Source: Candidatus Thalassarchaeaceae archaeon (GTDB taxonomy: Archaea; Thermoplasmatota; Poseidoniia; Poseidoniales; Thalassarchaeaceae). Taken from it: a stretch of DNA of 64,000 nucleotides. The stretch spans positions 329,156 to 393,155 of the forward strand of contig CALSZZ010000001.1 in the NCBI GenBank assembly GCA_943841885.1, in the 5' to 3' direction. The notes beneath the pieces are model-generated. The model worked only from the letters and a program-made list of their open reading frames with translations. It ran no database searches and had not been told where the DNA came from. The first letter of the stretch is position 1, and each line of letters begins with the position of its first letter. This document shows, one piece after another, positions 62,346-64,000 of this stretch. Made by a program: the position numbers and the translations under genes.

Positions 62346-62624
62346 TTATTTCTCCTTTTCTTTTTTATCCTTCTTATTTCCCTTGACAATTCTTGACGCA
62401 CTATCTCCAATCGTCCCTACAACGTTACCAGCAGTCTCTACTGTAACCTTCGTGACTTCTCCGGTTGCATCAATGATCGCACTTATTGCGCGTCCGCCGC
62501 CTACTGCAAGATGTACAACAGTTTCTTCACCTGCATTTACTAATTCTTTAACAGCTGAGGAGAACTCATCAACAAGTGCATTCAGTCCTTTAGTGACTTT
62601 GTCTACGGGTTTTGGTCCAGACAC
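62346..62624 (-). CDS. Small protein, 92 aa, Gly/Ala/Val-rich core and Lys-rich tail
   Basis: GTG start; MSGPKPVDKVTKGLNALVDEF...HLAVGGGRAISAIIDATGEVTKVTVETAGNVVGTIGDSASRIVKGNKKDKKEKEK; TATA box about 26 nt upstream. Confidence 0.65.
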   Translation of the reverse strand: MSGPKPVDKVTKGLNALVDEFSSAVKELVNAGEETVVHLAVGGGRAISAIIDATGEVTKVTVETAGNVVGTIGDSASRIVKGNKKDKKEKEK

Positions 62625-62645
62625 GTTTATCGGATTGGGGGCCTG

Positions 62646-62654
62646 TATATAATA
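62646..62654 (-). promoter_or_regulatory. TATA box for 92-aa gene (leaderless-type spacing)
   Basis: tatataata centred about 26 nt upstream of the GTG at 62624. Confidence 0.55.
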
Positions 62655-62666
62655 TTCGGAGGGATG

Positions 62667-62694
62667 ATATAGGGGGTTAAATAACCTCCTATAT
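62667..62694. promoter_or_regulatory. 28-bp inverted repeat, candidate operator or hairpin
   Basis: ATATAGGGGGTT-AAAT-AACCTCCTATAT; 11 of 12 positions complementary, remaining one is G.T. Confidence 0.6.
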
Positions 62695-62702
62695 TCTTAT
62701 TT

Positions 62703-63053
62703 TTATATCTTCATATCATCTGAAGGAAGGTAAAAGAAGTCTTTAGGATAAATCTCCATTCTTTGGCCCAATTGGATAAATCTACCAATATCGGAACGCC
62801 ACATTCTCCCATTCTCGGTCACTTCCCAATGGACTACAGGATGCCCTCCTCTGCCTAATTTTCCTGAGTCTTGATTTTCAATTAATTCCATTTTAACGAG
62901 TTTATTTAATAGATTTTTCAATTCCTTCCTGTCTATACCGGTAGCTCTTTCAATCCTAACTAATTGTTTTGTATTTGATTCATTTGAACGCATTCTTGAA
63001 AGGTAAAGAAGTATCCTGTATAATGTAACTGGAAAGTCCCTCTGCTTCTTCAT
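62703..63053 (-). CDS. Winged-helix DNA-binding protein
   Basis: MKKQRDFPVTLYRILLYLSRMRSNESNTKQLVRIERATGIDRKELKNLLNKLVKMELIENQDSGKLGRGGHPVVHWEVTENG; ORF opens 63125, ATG 63053 preferred. Confidence 0.75.
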   Translation of the reverse strand: MKKQRDFPVTLYRILLYLSRMRSNESNTKQLVRIERATGIDRKELKNLLNKLVKMELIENQDSGKLGRGGHPVVHWEVTENGRMWRSDIGRFIQLGQRMEIYPKDFFYLPSDDMKI

Positions 63054-63124
63054 GTGATTGACGATGGAAAGTAAATAGTAGAAAAACAATTCTATTATAG
63101 AGGGATGAATATATACATATATCA

Positions 63125-63559
63125 CTAATTATTTATTTTAAGACTCATACCAATAGAACGTGGAGCTGTTAATTTGAATCCCCATTTTTCATAGAAACCA
63201 TTCACATCAGCTAGTAAGTTTATGTAGGCATATTTTTCAGCATTTTCATAGATATATTTCATGAGGGAATCCATTATCATCGTACCTCCTCCTTTGCCTT
63301 GCCATTCGATTTTTACGGCCATATCACATATCTGGAAAACAGTCCCTCCGTCTCCAATTATTCTACCCATTCCAACTACTTCACCAGTCTCTTCAACTCT
63401 TAGAAGTACACAATACAACTCATTTCCTATTCCTTTTTCTGCCCCTTTTTGAGATCTAGGGGCCATTCCTGCAGAAGCGCGTAATTCTAGATATTCTTCT
63501 GGACTTGGCAACGATTCAATTATGCTAAAGATAATATTCCCTCCAAAATATTCAATCAA
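63125..63559 (-). CDS. GNAT family N-acetyltransferase
   Basis: EVVGMGRIIGDGGTVFQICDMAVKIEWQGKGGGTMIMDSLMKYI. Confidence 0.88.
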   Translation of the reverse strand: MIEYFGGNIIFSIIESLPSPEEYLELRASAGMAPRSQKGAEKGIGNELYCVLLRVEETGEVVGMGRIIGDGGTVFQICDMAVKIEWQGKGGGTMIMDSLMKYIYENAEKYAYINLLADVNGFYEKWGFKLTAPRSIGMSLKINN

Positions 63560-63829
63560 ATATAATGTAAATTAGAATATGGATTATCCCAATGATAGAA
63601 TAAGTATCTATTATTGCCTCCATTACTCAAAAACAACATATCCTCTCCATCCGGATAGTATTGATGTTAACATAATTAATATCATTATCAATGGTCTAAA
63701 GTTTCTCATGGCTTTGCGTCTTAATGAATAGATATAATCATTTTACCTACCGATATCATATTGATGAATGCAAGTTAAGTAATTTTGGAATGAGATAATA
63801 CTATAATCTTCATTCATTTACTCTGCACA

Positions 63830-64000
63830 ATGCATATATCGGCTAAGATATTTTTTTCCATCGGCGGAGTCCTACTAGTAATTGGAGTTATTATGATTGG
63901 TTTGGGCGGTTCTTCAGTGAATGATGTTGGAAACTGGGATCCCATACAAGAAAGTGAATGGAATGGCGATAATGGGGACTACGCATATGAAGGAAAAGAA
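63830..64000 (+). CDS. Membrane-anchored protein, truncated by window end
   Basis: MHISAKIFFSIGGVLLVIGVIMIGLGGSSVNDVGNWDPIQESEWNGDNGDYAYEGKE, open to the last base. Confidence 0.6.
   Translation, partial: MHISAKIFFSIGGVLLVIGVIMIGLGGSSVNDVGNWDPIQESEWNGDNGDYAYEGKE

Overview
The window reads as one contiguous, very gene-dense, AT-rich archaeal chromosome segment. It is most consistent with a marine Poseidoniales / Marine Group II-like euryarchaeon. That assignment is an inference from gene content: thermosome, Bud32, archaeal Taw1/Taw2 wyosine enzymes, NBP35/Mrp, giant PKD/beta-helix surface proteins, secreted peptidases, and many bacterial-type genes such as DnaK, ThrRS, UvrC, MsrA, TrhO and Orn. 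I see about 55 supportable CDSs, one tRNA-Gly(GCC) with encoded CCA, and no rRNA, CRISPR array, integrase or transposase. Most of the window is housekeeping. The least explained parts are: (i) a compact block at 61.1-63.1 kb with a winged-helix regulator, a near-perfect 28-bp palindrome beside a TATA box, and three tiny ORFs (92, 59 and 61 aa; the 59-aa one is absent from the ORF track) followed by a 274-aa membrane protein; (ii) a divergent chaperone locus pairing DnaK with a Met-rich N-domain plus Hsp20-like protein, facing a thermosome gene; (iii) a stand-alone JAMM (HxHx7SxxD) protein; (iv) a PAP2-type phosphatase fused to an extracytoplasmic propeller-like domain; (v) a wHTH-STAND-type ATPase next to tandem HTH-less Lrp/RAM proteins. 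No homology search was possible; all family calls are from motif and sequence recognition.
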